Assembly (NCBI GenBank): GCA_026014735.1
Contig: JAOZHT010000002.1
Span: forward strand, 372,001-436,000
Direction: 5' to 3'
From: Candidatus Bathyarchaeota archaeon
GTDB lineage: Archaea; Thermoproteota; Bathyarchaeia; Bathyarchaeales; Bathycorpusculaceae
Length of the DNA stretch: 64,000 bases
In this document: piece by piece, positions 17,363 through 25,330 of the stretch
How positions within the stretch are numbered: the stretch's first letter is position 1
How the letters are laid out: the number at the start of each line of letters is the position of its first letter
Made by a program: the position numbers and the translations under genes
The notes under the pieces: generated by a model
Databases searched by the model: none
The model's input: only the letters and a program-made list of their open reading frames with translations
Told to the model about the DNA's origin: nothing

Positions 17363-18475
17363 ATGAACCCAACTACGGCACCATTGTTTATGGTGGTTTG
17401 GCGTTGTACCCGTAACTGCGTGGGCACTTGCACCTACTGCAGCTACATTAAAGATTACGCAAAAGACCAGGAGTTAACCACGGAGCAAGCCAAGCACATG
17501 GTTGATGAAATGGCAGATTTTGGCTCTCAGTGGTTTGGAATCAGCGGCGGAGAACCCCTGGTTCGCCCAGACATCTGGGAAATCATTGAGTACGCCGAGA
17601 AGGAACATGGTTTAAACGTGAGTCTCATCACAAGCGGCTATGCATGGGATAAAGAGCGCTTTGATAAATTAACTAAATATAACGTGAAAACCGCCATAAG
17701 TATCGATGGCACCAAAGAGACAAACGACAAAATCAGGCGCCAAGGCGGCTACGATAAGGCTCTGCATGCCATGCAGCAGCTTAGCAGCGTCGGATTGCTG
17801 GATTGCCTCGTCACAACCATGACTAAATTCAACATCAAAGACCTGCCTCATACCGCTCAGTTGGCAGAGCAGTACCACGCTCGCTCAGTAGTATACCATA
17901 ACCTTGTTCCAGTGGGACGCGCAGGCGAACACATGGAAGACATCGCCCCAACCCCCGAAGAATACGAAACCGCCTTCAACGAAGTCTACAATATCCAACG
18001 TCGACTCTACGGCAAAGTCAAAGTCAACGTTTACTCACCCTTCTACGCCCGAATCGTCAAACAGAAGAACACCTCTGACTTCTGGGAATGGTACAACGAA
18101 GGCTACCTCGGCAGATGCACAATCGGCGGCAACTACATCGGCATCACCGAAAACGGCGACTACCGAAGCTGCGGCTTCCATGAAGGCTACCGAGTCGGCA
18201 ACGTCAAAGAAACCCATCTGCGCGACGCATGGGAAAACCTGCAGCGCAGCGAGTTCCACCTCAAGCTACGTGACAAGAACAACCTCAAGGGCAGATGCGG
18301 TTACTGTGAGTACCGGGAAATCTGCGGTGGATGCAGAACACGCGCTGAATTCTACACAGGCGACCTGTTTGCCTCTGACCCAGCATGCAACTATATCCCC
18401 AAGGTTCTCAAAGATAACCCCAAGTTGCTTGAGGAAGTCATGAAGGCAGAAAAACTCGCACAAATCAAACACTGA
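17363..18475 (+). CDS. Radical SAM/SPASM protein, paralog of 3752 gene
   Basis: Paralog of the enzyme at 3752-4831, aligning over its whole length. Radical SAM cluster motif CX3CX2C at C19, C23 and C26 with an additional Cys at 15, SGGEPLVRPDI for SAM binding, GITENGDY, and a SPASM-type C-terminus (CGYCEYREICGGCR ... DPACNYIP) as in NirJ/AhbC/AhbD. It lacks the Cys-bearing IPCFYT loop of its paralog but has RSCGFHEGY at that place, so both keep a Cys there. Heme or another ring-modifying substrate is possible but unproven. A TATA box and a downstream T-rich tract suggest a single-gene transcript. Confidence 0.82.
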   Translation: MNPTTAPLFMVVWRCTRNCVGTCTYCSYIKDYAKDQELTTEQAKHMVDEMADFGSQWFGISGGEPLVRPDIWEIIEYAEKEHGLNVSLITSGYAWDKERFDKLTKYNVKTAISIDGTKETNDKIRRQGGYDKALHAMQQLSSVGLLDCLVTTMTKFNIKDLPHTAQLAEQYHARSVVYHNLVPVGRAGEHMEDIAPTPEEYETAFNEVYNIQRRLYGKVKVNVYSPFYARIVKQKNTSDFWEWYNEGYLGRCTIGGNYIGITENGDYRSCGFHEGYRVGNVKETHLRDAWENLQRSEFHLKLRDKNNLKGRCGYCEYREICGGCRTRAEFYTGDLFASDPACNYIPKVLKDNPKLLEEVMKAEKLAQIKH

Positions 18476-18478
18476 AGA

Positions 18479-18502
18479 GTTTCTTCTTCATTTTTTAATT
18501 TT
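18479..18502 (+). terminator. T-rich terminator after SPASM paralog
   Basis: TTTCTTCTTCATTTTTTAAT-like tract immediately after the stop codon. Confidence 0.4.
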
Positions 18503-18597
18503 TATTAATTAATTAGGCAATTCTTTAACTCGGCAGGGTCTCTATAGAGCACGAATATCCTAAAGAGCTTCCGTGAATTGTTTTTCACAAAAAATTT

Positions 18598-18726
18598 TGG
18601 TAGACGGATCTAGCCCCGTGTTAACCATGGGGAAGGCTAAAATCAGGTGAAAGGGGAACGTCCATGTGCCTTCTCCGCGGTTAACAGCCAAACCCGCTTA
18701 ACGATGGCTATCCCTTGCTCTTACCA
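18598..18726 (+). ncRNA. Candidate structured RNA (unassigned)
   Basis: A 129-base block whose ends can pair (TGGTAG at 18599-18604 with TTACCA at 18721-18726). Inside, GGA..TAGCC (18607-18615) can pair with GGCTATCC (18706-18713), GGGGAAGGC (about 18629-18637) with GCCTTCTCC (about 18668-18676), and GCGGTT with AACCCGC (about 18677-18697), giving a closed three-way junction. An alternative hairpin CCCCGTG/CATGGGG competes with the third stem, so a two-state fold is possible. The strand is chosen arbitrarily as +. No known RNA family matched by eye. Pairing was judged by hand, not computed. Confidence 0.3.
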
Positions 18727-18846
18727 TCTATGCATGCTTATTTGATATAAGCAAATGTGACTGTATGATGACTACAACAATTAACCAGCGGCATGCATGC
18801 TTGATGGTCTGGATAAATAAAAAATAAAAAGAAAAGTTGGGGGAAA

Positions 18847-19749
18847 CTACTTGTAGATCTTTTCCCATCTGGCGAAGAGGTCGAGAACATCATCGCCGCC
18901 ATGGCCCTTGAGGAACTCGCGTGTTTCCTTGTCCTCTGCGGCTTCCTTCTGGAACTTGTGGATGTACTCGGCTTTCTCAGCGAGGAAGATGATGCCGTCA
19001 ACGCCTTGGCGTGCAACGCGGGTGGCAACAGTCATGACTTGCTTGGTGGTTGCAACGGTGTCCCATGTTTCGTTTGGTCCTCGGACGTAGAAGTTGACCA
19101 TAACGGGCTTTTTGAGTTGGCTCTTAAAGCCGCGTGCGATGGTTTCCCAGTACCATGGAGTCGGGTATGCCTTGCTGAACATGGGTATGACGAAATAGTC
19201 AGCGTACTGTGCCAGCGCCTCGAAGTCGTAGCCGAAGCGGACTTTGCCCATAAGTGGGTCCGGGAGCAAGTTAACGAAGAGGGGTTTGCCCGAGACGATT
19301 TCTTTGACTTCAGCGAGGAAGTCGGTGACGGTTTTGGCGCGCCATTCTACCCAGCTTAAGCCGCTTTTGGCTTGTGCAGCGATGCATCTTGGGCAGGTGC
19401 AGAAGCCTTGGTCAGCGAAGTGTTGGCTGCTGATGCTTATGCCTGGGGTGAGGCGGGCTGATTCCTTGATGATTTTGAGGTTGTATTCGCGGGCTTCGGG
19501 GTTGGTCATGCAGACCACGTCCCAGCGGAGATTGAAGCGTTTGTTGGTGCGTAGGGCTGGGCCGAAGCTGCTTACGGATACCCAGTCGGGGCGCTGCGCG
19601 GCCATGTTGTTGTCGCCGAAGACTGCGATGTTTGTGTACATTTCAGGGTTTGCTTTTCCGACTATGCCGCTTTCGGATTTCTGTCGGTAAAAGTTGTAAT
19701 CGACGCCTTTTGCAGGCTCAGGTTGATAAAGGAATACGCCGAATTTCAA
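18847..19749 (-). CDS. Barrel-like protein with CTCPRC motif (paralog A)
   Basis: Unrecognised protein of about 300 aa, paralogous to the gene at 22371-23255. Shared motifs in order: SxxGPALRxNxRxNL, SSQHFADQGFCTCPRC with a probable metal-binding CxCxxC, KSGLSWVEWRAKTVTDFLAE, PDPLMGKVRFGYDFEALA, and LKKPVMVNF. The alternating strand/helix pattern and the CxC motif before an acidic stretch recall TIM-barrel glycoside-hydrolase-like proteins, but no catalytic pair is proven. TTG 19749 is chosen because it aligns with the paralog's start and the codons before it are AT-rich and unlike the gene; GTG 19848 is the longer alternative and fits the TATA box better. Likely cytosolic: no signal peptide. 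Confidence 0.6.
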   Translation of the reverse strand: MKFGVFLYQPEPAKGVDYNFYRQKSESGIVGKANPEMYTNIAVFGDNNMAAQRPDWVSVSSFGPALRTNKRFNLRWDVVCMTNPEAREYNLKIIKESARLTPGISISSQHFADQGFCTCPRCIAAQAKSGLSWVEWRAKTVTDFLAEVKEIVSGKPLFVNLLPDPLMGKVRFGYDFEALAQYADYFVIPMFSKAYPTPWYWETIARGFKSQLKKPVMVNFYVRGPNETWDTVATTKQVMTVATRVARQGVDGIIFLAEKAEYIHKFQKEAAEDKETREFLKGHGGDDVLDLFARWEKIYK

Positions 19750-19900
19750 GTTTTTTAATCCACCATTATTCGAGTTTACCAAAACATTCCGTCGGAGCCT
19801 TATTAAGTCTTCGTAAAATCCATCAAAAAACCGATTTTCCAAGTGCACAGCTCAGCTTCCAGGCTTGCTAACCTCAGCTGCACCCACAACCGATAGGCCC

Positions 19901-19913
19901 CTTATTTATAGGC
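19901..19913 (-). promoter_or_regulatory. TATA box for paralog A
   Basis: GCCTATAAATAAG on the minus strand, followed by a GGGG run. Predicted transcript start near 19882. Confidence 0.45.
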
Positions 19914-20093
19914 TCCACATCTGCAGAGCCCGAGGGCAGTTGCGGCTGCACAAGCCATGTTTTCGCCTAATCTTTTGGGCGTTTGCTGGGATAAGATGGT
20001 TTTTTATGTGCGTTTGCCGCCGCTCCGCAGCAGACCCGCCGAGTTACAGCAAATCTACCGCAACCCAGATAGGCGCATTCAGCAGATGCAGGG

Positions 20094-20858
20094 TTATATT
20101 TTCTGCAGCACATAGAAGGCGTAGCCGTAGTAGCTGCTGTAGTGGCGGAACATGCTGATTTCTTTTTCTTCGCTGTCAAGATATGCCATTGCGTCGGCGT
20201 CGCCGTGATGCTTGGCTCGTAGCCCGGGCAGTTTGGCCTCGATGGGCGTGTAGTAGTTATCCCACCAGCCGCTGTCGGGAAGCTTAAAGGAGCCCACAAC
20301 GCCGTAGCCCAGCTTCCGGGCGGTTTCCAGATTCTCCTCTACGGTGTTAGCCGAGGAGTTCTCCATTCCCGCATACATCTCAGCAAGAAAAGCCTTGACC
20401 TCCAGAGGCGCAGCGTCCCTGTTAAACCACGAAAGCTCCGAAGCCACCAAGTACCCGCCCCGCCTCAGCAGCGGCTGCCACTCCCGCAGGCCCCGCCCAA
20501 ACCCAATGACGAATATGGCGCCCTCGCACCAGACCAAATCGAAGCTTTCCTTGGGGTACTGCAGGTTAAACATATCGCCGCGGACAGCATGGATTCTGCT
20601 GCTTACGCCTGCTTTCTGGGCGGCGGCCTCAAGCTCGTCGAGGAAGGGCTGATGGAAATCCACGGCCTCAATCTGCACGCCGGAGAGCTTGGCTAACTCG
20701 ATGGTTTGCATGCCTGGTCCGCAGCCGACGTCGAGGATGCGGGGCTTTGGCGGCAACCCTTTGAGCATATGGAAGGCTTTAGCTGTTGATTGGCTATCGC
20801 CAGGGCCTTCCCGTGGAAGGTCGCTGTGCACTTCAAAGAATATAGCAGGCAAATCCAT
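20094..20858 (-). CDS. SAM-dependent methyltransferase
   Basis: Class I methyltransferase (254 aa) with motif I RILDVGCGPGMQTIELA (about residues 39-55), motif II acidic loop VEAVDFHQPFL, and FDLVWCEGAIFVIGF as motif IV region, then GGYLVASELSW. The pattern is that of small-molecule Methyltransf_11/25 enzymes. The substrate is unknown. It sits between the two CTCPRC barrel genes, on its own transcript, followed by a 220-base gap to the next gene on the left. Confidence 0.78.
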   Translation of the reverse strand: MDLPAIFFEVHSDLPREGPGDSQSTAKAFHMLKGLPPKPRILDVGCGPGMQTIELAKLSGVQIEAVDFHQPFLDELEAAAQKAGVSSRIHAVRGDMFNLQYPKESFDLVWCEGAIFVIGFGRGLREWQPLLRRGGYLVASELSWFNRDAAPLEVKAFLAEMYAGMENSSANTVEENLETARKLGYGVVGSFKLPDSGWWDNYYTPIEAKLPGLRAKHHGDADAMAYLDSEEKEISMFRHYSSYYGYAFYVLQKI

Positions 20859-20938
20859 AGATAATCAAACCCTTAGTTGATGCAATGATAATTAGGTACT
20901 GGTAGAAAAAAATTGCTGAACAAAGACTGGTTACAGCG

Positions 20939-22087
20939 CTATAGGGAGTTATTTGACGTACTATCCTCATCGAAGGTTCTGCCGTAGTTTGCTTCTCTTT
21001 CGGCAGCTATCTGCTTTTTTAACGCCTCTAGCTGCAGCTTATCTTCCTTTAGGAAGCCTGCGAATTTCATAATTTTCGATTTATGGGCTGACTCTATTAT
21101 TTGGATTAACGCCTCTTTTATGAAAGGCGGCAAGTCAACTGCGCTGGTATCAGGCGTATTTTCACCTTTTGCATTGACGCTGCTCCAGTCCTCAAAGTCC
21201 GTGGGCAACAGGTTCTTCTTGTAGTCCTCGTCGAGTCTCGATGCCGCCAGCAGTTGCCAGCCATAGACGGGATTTTGCCTTAAAATCGCGGATAGCCCCT
21301 CAGCCGACACCTCCAAACCCTCTATTTTGCTGACCTCCGCCGCCAGCTTCTCCAGCGGCAGATGCCTCTCCCGCAGCCGATCCGCCACGCTCCTTGCACC
21401 CCAAAACGGCTCCTGCTTAAGCAGCGCCTCAGCCACCGCCTGCCGCGTGCATGCACCCACGAGCTTACCCAACTTCGAGGCGGGACCGCCCAGAACCACA
21501 GGTTTGCCCTTGCCGTTTGTTGCCACCGTTACGCTGTCGGTGATGGAGCCCGTGGCGGAGTCGCCGGTGTAGCGGCTGCGCACGTCAAGGTCTCGGAGCG
21601 CCGCGGTTTTGGCTTCGGTGGCGGTGATCAGCGAGGCGACCATGCAGCTTTCTGCGGGGTTGCCGTCGATGAAGACTATGATGTTTATGGTGCCGGCGAT
21701 TTCCTGTACATCCATGTCTTCGCCGCTGGATTCGCCATGCTGGCAGCCTGCGGTGGCGGCTACGGTGACGGAGAAGTCGGTGGCTTTTTGGGTTTTTAGG
21801 CTGTAGTTTTTGATGTTGGCGGCGGTGACCATGGCGAGGTAATCGTCGGTTAAACCCAGTTTAAGCGCAGAGGAAGTTATGAGTTGCAGCGGGTCAAGGT
21901 GCAAAGAAAGGTCGCTGTAACCCTCCGGCACCCCTATGTTAAGGACGGCTTTAACCGGTCTGCACCCGCCGTTAAAGATGGCTGAGCTAACTGTCTTTAA
22001 AGGATTATCACAAATTACGGCTAGCACGTTGTCTTTGCGGATAAGTCTGGTGCCTTCAGCTAAATCATGCTGCATCAAATTAGCCAC
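20939..22087 (-). CDS. cbiZ: Adenosylcobinamide amidohydrolase CbiZ
   Basis: CbiZ hydrolyses the amide bond of adenosylcobinamide to give adenosylcobyric acid, letting archaea salvage incomplete corrinoids. Diagnostic stretches are present: AGTINIIVFIDGNP, SLITATEAKTAALRDLDVRS, YTGDSATGSITDSVTVATNG and GPASKLGKLVGACTRQAV. The core covers about residues 1-240; the C-terminal 140 residues form a longer helical extension than in short CbiZ forms. Its start lies 7 bases after the ferredoxin stop, so the two are probably one transcript. The need for corrinoid fits the CdhD/CdhE corrinoid protein encoded at the right end. Confidence 0.85.
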   Translation of the reverse strand: MANLMQHDLAEGTRLIRKDNVLAVICDNPLKTVSSAIFNGGCRPVKAVLNIGVPEGYSDLSLHLDPLQLITSSALKLGLTDDYLAMVTAANIKNYSLKTQKATDFSVTVAATAGCQHGESSGEDMDVQEIAGTINIIVFIDGNPAESCMVASLITATEAKTAALRDLDVRSRYTGDSATGSITDSVTVATNGKGKPVVLGGPASKLGKLVGACTRQAVAEALLKQEPFWGARSVADRLRERHLPLEKLAAEVSKIEGLEVSAEGLSAILRQNPVYGWQLLAASRLDEDYKKNLLPTDFEDWSSVNAKGENTPDTSAVDLPPFIKEALIQIIESAHKSKIMKFAGFLKEDKLQLEALKKQIAAEREANYGRTFDEDSTSNNSL

Positions 22088-22093
22088 CCATAG

Positions 22094-22312
22094 CTACTTG
22101 GGGGATTTGCCTGCATTTAAGCTGATGGCTTTGCCGGGGCACAAATTCACGCATATCCCGCAGCTGGTGCACTGCACTAAAGCGATAACTTGGGGTTTGC
22201 GGTTTTTGCCTTCCTCGAAAACGCCCTGTGGACAGACACCGATGCAGATTTGCCCCGTGCATGGCTGGCACTTAGCAAGGTCGATGGTTATCGGTGAATT
22301 AGCTTTGCCCAT
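22094..22312 (-). CDS. Small 2x[4Fe-4S] ferredoxin
   Basis: Ferredoxin-like protein of about 72 aa. The second cluster motif is standard (CTSCGICVNLCP); the first is unusual in spacing (CQPCTGQICIGVCP, CX2CX4CX3CP). ATG 22312 gives MGKANS; ATG 22324 is four codons earlier. It precedes cbiZ by 7 bases in the same direction. A possible role is to deliver electrons for corrinoid or radical SAM chemistry, but this is inference from position. Confidence 0.75.
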   Translation of the reverse strand: MGKANSPITIDLAKCQPCTGQICIGVCPQGVFEEGKNRKPQVIALVQCTSCGICVNLCPGKAISLNAGKSPK

Positions 22313-22370
22313 GCGAATCAACAATTAAATAAGCGCCAAGAATATATCTGTTGCGAGCAGAGGGGTATGC

Positions 22371-23255
22371 ATGAAAATCGGCTTAGTCACCTATAAACCC
22401 GAATTCGTCGAAGGCTACGATGTTCACGTTTACTACAGCAAATGGGCAGATGGACAAGCAAACCCCGCCGCCGTCGGTATGCAGAATGATGTGACGGTTT
22501 TCTGCGACGCCAAAGCCATCCGCGAGGACCCCGCGATGGTTTCCACCTCCAAGTATGGTCCCGCATTGCGGCGTAACAGACGCAACAACCTGCCCTTTGA
22601 CTATGTTTGCCCCACACATCCGGGGTACCGACAAAAAGTCTACAGCTACCTTGACAGCCTCACAGAACAGGACATAGAGGGCATTACACTTAACCTCTAC
22701 CACTTTGCCGACCAGGACTTCTGCACCTGCCCCAGATGCACCCAGATGCGCCAGAAAAGCGGGCTGGGCTGGACGGAGTGGCGAGCCAAAGTCGTCACGG
22801 ATTTTCTCGCCGAAGCCAAAACCCACACCAAAGGCACCTTCGCCGTGGAAATGTTCCCTGACCCCGTGCTAGCTAAGGAACGATTCGGCATAGACTTCGA
22901 AGCCATCGCGGAGCTGGTGGATTACTTCCATGTGCCCCTCTCCTCAAGAGACTACTTTACCAACTACTGGGTTGACACCATAACCCGCGACTTCTGCGCT
23001 ACGCTTAAAAAACCCGTGGTTGTGGAACTTAGCTCCGAACTACCCACCGACGAGAAACTCGACGCGCTCCTCAAAACCGTGAGCTACATCTCCCGCCATG
23101 ACCTGATGGCGACGCTGCTTCTGGTCCATGACTCAGAAAACGCAAGGCAAGTTGCTTCCTTCGCGGTTCACAACGCTGCTTTCCGCGAGTGGCTAGACAC
23201 CTACGAGTTTAGCAAGATGCAGAAAATCGTGGATAACTGGGCAAAAATCTACTAG
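22371..23255 (+). CDS. Barrel-like protein with CTCPRC motif (paralog B)
   Basis: Paralog of the gene at 18847-19749, 294 aa, begins MKIGLVTYKPEF. Shared motifs: SKYGPALRRNRRNN, NLYHFADQDFCTCPRC, KSGLGWTEWRAKVVTDFLAE, FPDPVLAKERFGIDFEAIA, DYFHVPL, and LKKPVVVELS. CxCxxC suggests a bound metal near a strand end of an alpha/beta barrel. No signal peptide, so cytosolic. GAGGGG upstream is a good ribosome-binding site. The gene is divergent from ferredoxin-cbiZ and converges on the nitrilase gene. Family not recognised; a glycoside-hydrolase-like fold is the best guess. Confidence 0.62.
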   Translation: MKIGLVTYKPEFVEGYDVHVYYSKWADGQANPAAVGMQNDVTVFCDAKAIREDPAMVSTSKYGPALRRNRRNNLPFDYVCPTHPGYRQKVYSYLDSLTEQDIEGITLNLYHFADQDFCTCPRCTQMRQKSGLGWTEWRAKVVTDFLAEAKTHTKGTFAVEMFPDPVLAKERFGIDFEAIAELVDYFHVPLSSRDYFTNYWVDTITRDFCATLKKPVVVELSSELPTDEKLDALLKTVSYISRHDLMATLLLVHDSENARQVASFAVHNAAFREWLDTYEFSKMQKIVDNWAKIY

Positions 23256-23261
23256 CCCAAA

Positions 23262-24017
23262 CTACCGATTTTTGTGTAGGCTGGCGCGATAAGCTTTTAG
23301 CCGCGTCATATCCAGATCCGCTGACAAAACCGAGTCCTCCGCTGCGTCAGATACCTCGCCTAGCACACCCCACGGCGCAATGATGGCGCTTCTGCCGCCC
23401 CGCATGTTGCTGCTGACGTTGCCCACTTTTATGACAAACACACCGTAATCCCGCGCAATCGCCTCCGTCAACGGATGCCCCTTCACCACGGGATGCGTAC
23501 CCATAGCGGCAACGGGCAACGTGAGAATTTCCGCGCCCATCGCAGCGACCTTTTTGATTAATTCCGGGTCGAAGCTGTCAGCGCAGACGATGAGCCCGAT
23601 TTTGCCGACTTCCGTATCCACCACAAGCGGTGTACAGCCCCTAGCGACGCCCGCTTGGACTTCAGCCTGGATAGGATTGATTTTCTTATACTTCGCAACA
23701 AGCGCTCCGTTGCGCCAAAGCGTACTGGTGTTAAAGAATTTGCCGCCATCTTCCTCAAGCACAGAGCCGCCGAGGAGGTAGATGTCGCCGATTTGGGAGG
23801 ATATTTCTTGGAGGAACTGGAGTGTTTTTTGGCAGGTGCCGCGGCTGATTTTGGGGGCGTCTGAGAAGTTGGCCATGCAGTCGGGGACAGTGAAGTACTC
23901 GGGTAACGCGATGAGGGCGGGTTTTTCTTTGGCTGCTCGGAGCACGGCTGCTCTGGCTGCGGCGAGGTTTTTTTGTAGGGTGTCTCGGATTTCCATGTGG
24001 AGCAAGCTGACTTTCAC
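23262..24017 (-). CDS. Carbon-nitrogen hydrolase (nitrilase superfamily)
   Basis: Nitrilase/omega-amidase type enzyme (251 aa) with the Glu-Lys-Cys triad visible: E40 in LPEYF, Lys in AKYKKINP (about 114) and Cys in LIVCADSFDPEL (about 148). The Cys motif CADSFDPE deviates from the usual CYDxRFPE. These enzymes hydrolyse amides such as 2-oxoamides or N-carbamoyl compounds; the substrate here is not known. It converges on paralog B with only 6 bases between the stops. Confidence 0.82.
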   Translation of the reverse strand: MKVSLLHMEIRDTLQKNLAAARAAVLRAAKEKPALIALPEYFTVPDCMANFSDAPKISRGTCQKTLQFLQEISSQIGDIYLLGGSVLEEDGGKFFNTSTLWRNGALVAKYKKINPIQAEVQAGVARGCTPLVVDTEVGKIGLIVCADSFDPELIKKVAAMGAEILTLPVAAMGTHPVVKGHPLTEAIARDYGVFVIKVGNVSSNMRGGRSAIIAPWGVLGEVSDAAEDSVLSADLDMTRLKAYRASLHKNR

Positions 24018-24258
24018 TGTGTGTGCCTCTTACTTTTGAGACGGTTTGTTATCTTTTAAAGGTGCTGTTGGCTGGTTCTTGTTTGATGGCTGTTTGGTGT
24101 TTTGCTGCGGGTGGTGGTTTGTGTGGTTGGGGCGTTTTTGGCGTCGGCAAGGGGGCTTTCCTGTACGCGTCCAGGCCCAGACAGCGCGTTTGTTCAATGT
24201 TTAGCCTGGTATCAGCACAGTTGTTTACCATTTTGTGCCTTTTATATGCATAAGTAAA

Positions 24259-24269
24259 ACTATATATAG
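24259..24269 (+). promoter_or_regulatory. TATA box for asparagine-synthase-like gene
   Basis: ACTATATATAG, centred about 44 bases upstream of ATG 24308, followed by a GAGGGAGA ribosome-binding site. Confidence 0.55.
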
Positions 24270-24307
24270 GGCTGGAGCGACAAACACAGTAATATCGAGG
24301 GAGAGAA

Positions 24308-25285
24308 ATGGCTCTTAACGAAACAGAAGTAAATAAACTCTTACCAGGCATCAAAACCCTGGTCAACAAAATCGTCAAAAAGAACCTCGCCGACGGCTTC
24401 CTCTTCTCCGCAGGAACCGACACCCAAATCATCGCCTACGAAGCAGTCAAATACAAACCCGACATCCCCTGCCTCACCTTAGCCTTCAAACACGGCCAAC
24501 CCAAAGACACCGAATACGTCAAAAAAATGGTTGAGCTCCTACACCTCAAACATGAAACCTACCAGTTCGGCAAAGAAGACGTCTACAAATTCTACCCCAA
24601 AGTCGTCGAAGCACTCAAAAAATATGACCCTATGGAAATCCGCAACAGCCTTCCAGTCTACATCGGCTTAACCCTACTGAAACCCAAGGGCATAAAAACC
24701 GTCTTCACCGGCGACGCACTCGACGAGCTTTTCGGTTACCCCTGGCAGTTCCACCTCACTGAGGAACAATTCGCAGTCAAGCAACAGGAAATGTGGGCTG
24801 AGATGGGTTTCTCCTCGTTCCCGATGGCTGAATCTATGGGCATGCAGATCAAGGCGCCCTACCGTGACCCCGAATTTATGGATTGGGCCATGAAGCTGCC
24901 GATCAAGTACAAGATCAACATGTACAACGGCGTAAAATACGGCAAATGGATTCTACGCAAAGCCTACGAGGACGTTATCCCCAAAGACATCATCTGGAGA
25001 CCCAAAGCGCCCCTTGAAGCCGGAACCGGAACCGAAACCCTGCGCACCTACTTCAACGACTTAGTCGAAGACAAAGAATTCAACGAAAAGAAAGCAGCAA
25101 TCAAAGCCGAGGACGACGTGGAAATCCAAGATAAAGAGCAACTCCTCTACTACGAGGTCTTCCGCAAAAAGTTCGGCAAACCCAAAGAAGTCTTCCCCAA
25201 AGGCTCAGTTGAATGCCCCAAATGCCACAGCCGCATGAACACGAAAATCCAGTTCTGCAAAATCTGCGGAGCTTACCCAATCTAA
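24308..25285 (+). CDS. Asparagine-synthase-like protein with zinc ribbon
   Basis: PP-loop ATP pyrophosphatase of the asparagine synthase (C-terminal domain) family, 325 aa. The PP-loop reads FSAGTDTQ (about residues 33-40) instead of SGGxDS, and FTGDALDELFGYPW matches the family's second conserved block. There is no N-terminal glutaminase domain, so it would use free ammonia or another amine, or adenylate another acid. The C-terminus (about 302-322) is a zinc ribbon, CPKCHS...CKICG, not part of AsnB. The product is uncertain: asparagine synthesis is possible but an RNA- or protein-modifying role is not excluded. A poly-T terminator follows. Confidence 0.75.
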   Translation: MALNETEVNKLLPGIKTLVNKIVKKNLADGFLFSAGTDTQIIAYEAVKYKPDIPCLTLAFKHGQPKDTEYVKKMVELLHLKHETYQFGKEDVYKFYPKVVEALKKYDPMEIRNSLPVYIGLTLLKPKGIKTVFTGDALDELFGYPWQFHLTEEQFAVKQQEMWAEMGFSSFPMAESMGMQIKAPYRDPEFMDWAMKLPIKYKINMYNGVKYGKWILRKAYEDVIPKDIIWRPKAPLEAGTGTETLRTYFNDLVEDKEFNEKKAAIKAEDDVEIQDKEQLLYYEVFRKKFGKPKEVFPKGSVECPKCHSRMNTKIQFCKICGAYPI

Positions 25286-25288
25286 CCT

Positions 25289-25302
25289 CTTCTTCTTTTT
25301 TT
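25289..25302 (+). terminator. Poly-T terminator
   Basis: CTTCTTCTTTTTTT-like tract just after the stop of the asparagine-synthase-like gene. Confidence 0.4.
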
Positions 25303-25330
25303 AACAAAAAAAATTATTGAAAAGAAAAAT

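Larger units (their letters stand above)
18476..18846. other. Convergent intergenic region
   Basis: About 370 bases between two convergent genes with no supported protein. It starts with a T-rich terminator tract (18479-18502), holds a block with several compatible stems (see the ncRNA entry) and ends with an A-rich stretch near 18815-18835 that reads as a T-rich terminator for the leftward gene's opposite strand. Confidence 0.5.

Noticed and set aside
3752-18475. Assigning the SPASM pair as AhbC and AhbD of alternative heme synthesis
   Set aside because: No siroheme decarboxylase AhbA/B, and no other heme gene, is present; the similarity is limited to family-level motifs.
18650-18700. RNase P RNA (GGGGAACGTCC resembles the GRGGAAAGUCC core)
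   Set aside because: The distal conserved element needed for the P4 helix is not seen, and the available space before the next gene is too short for a normal archaeal RNase P RNA.
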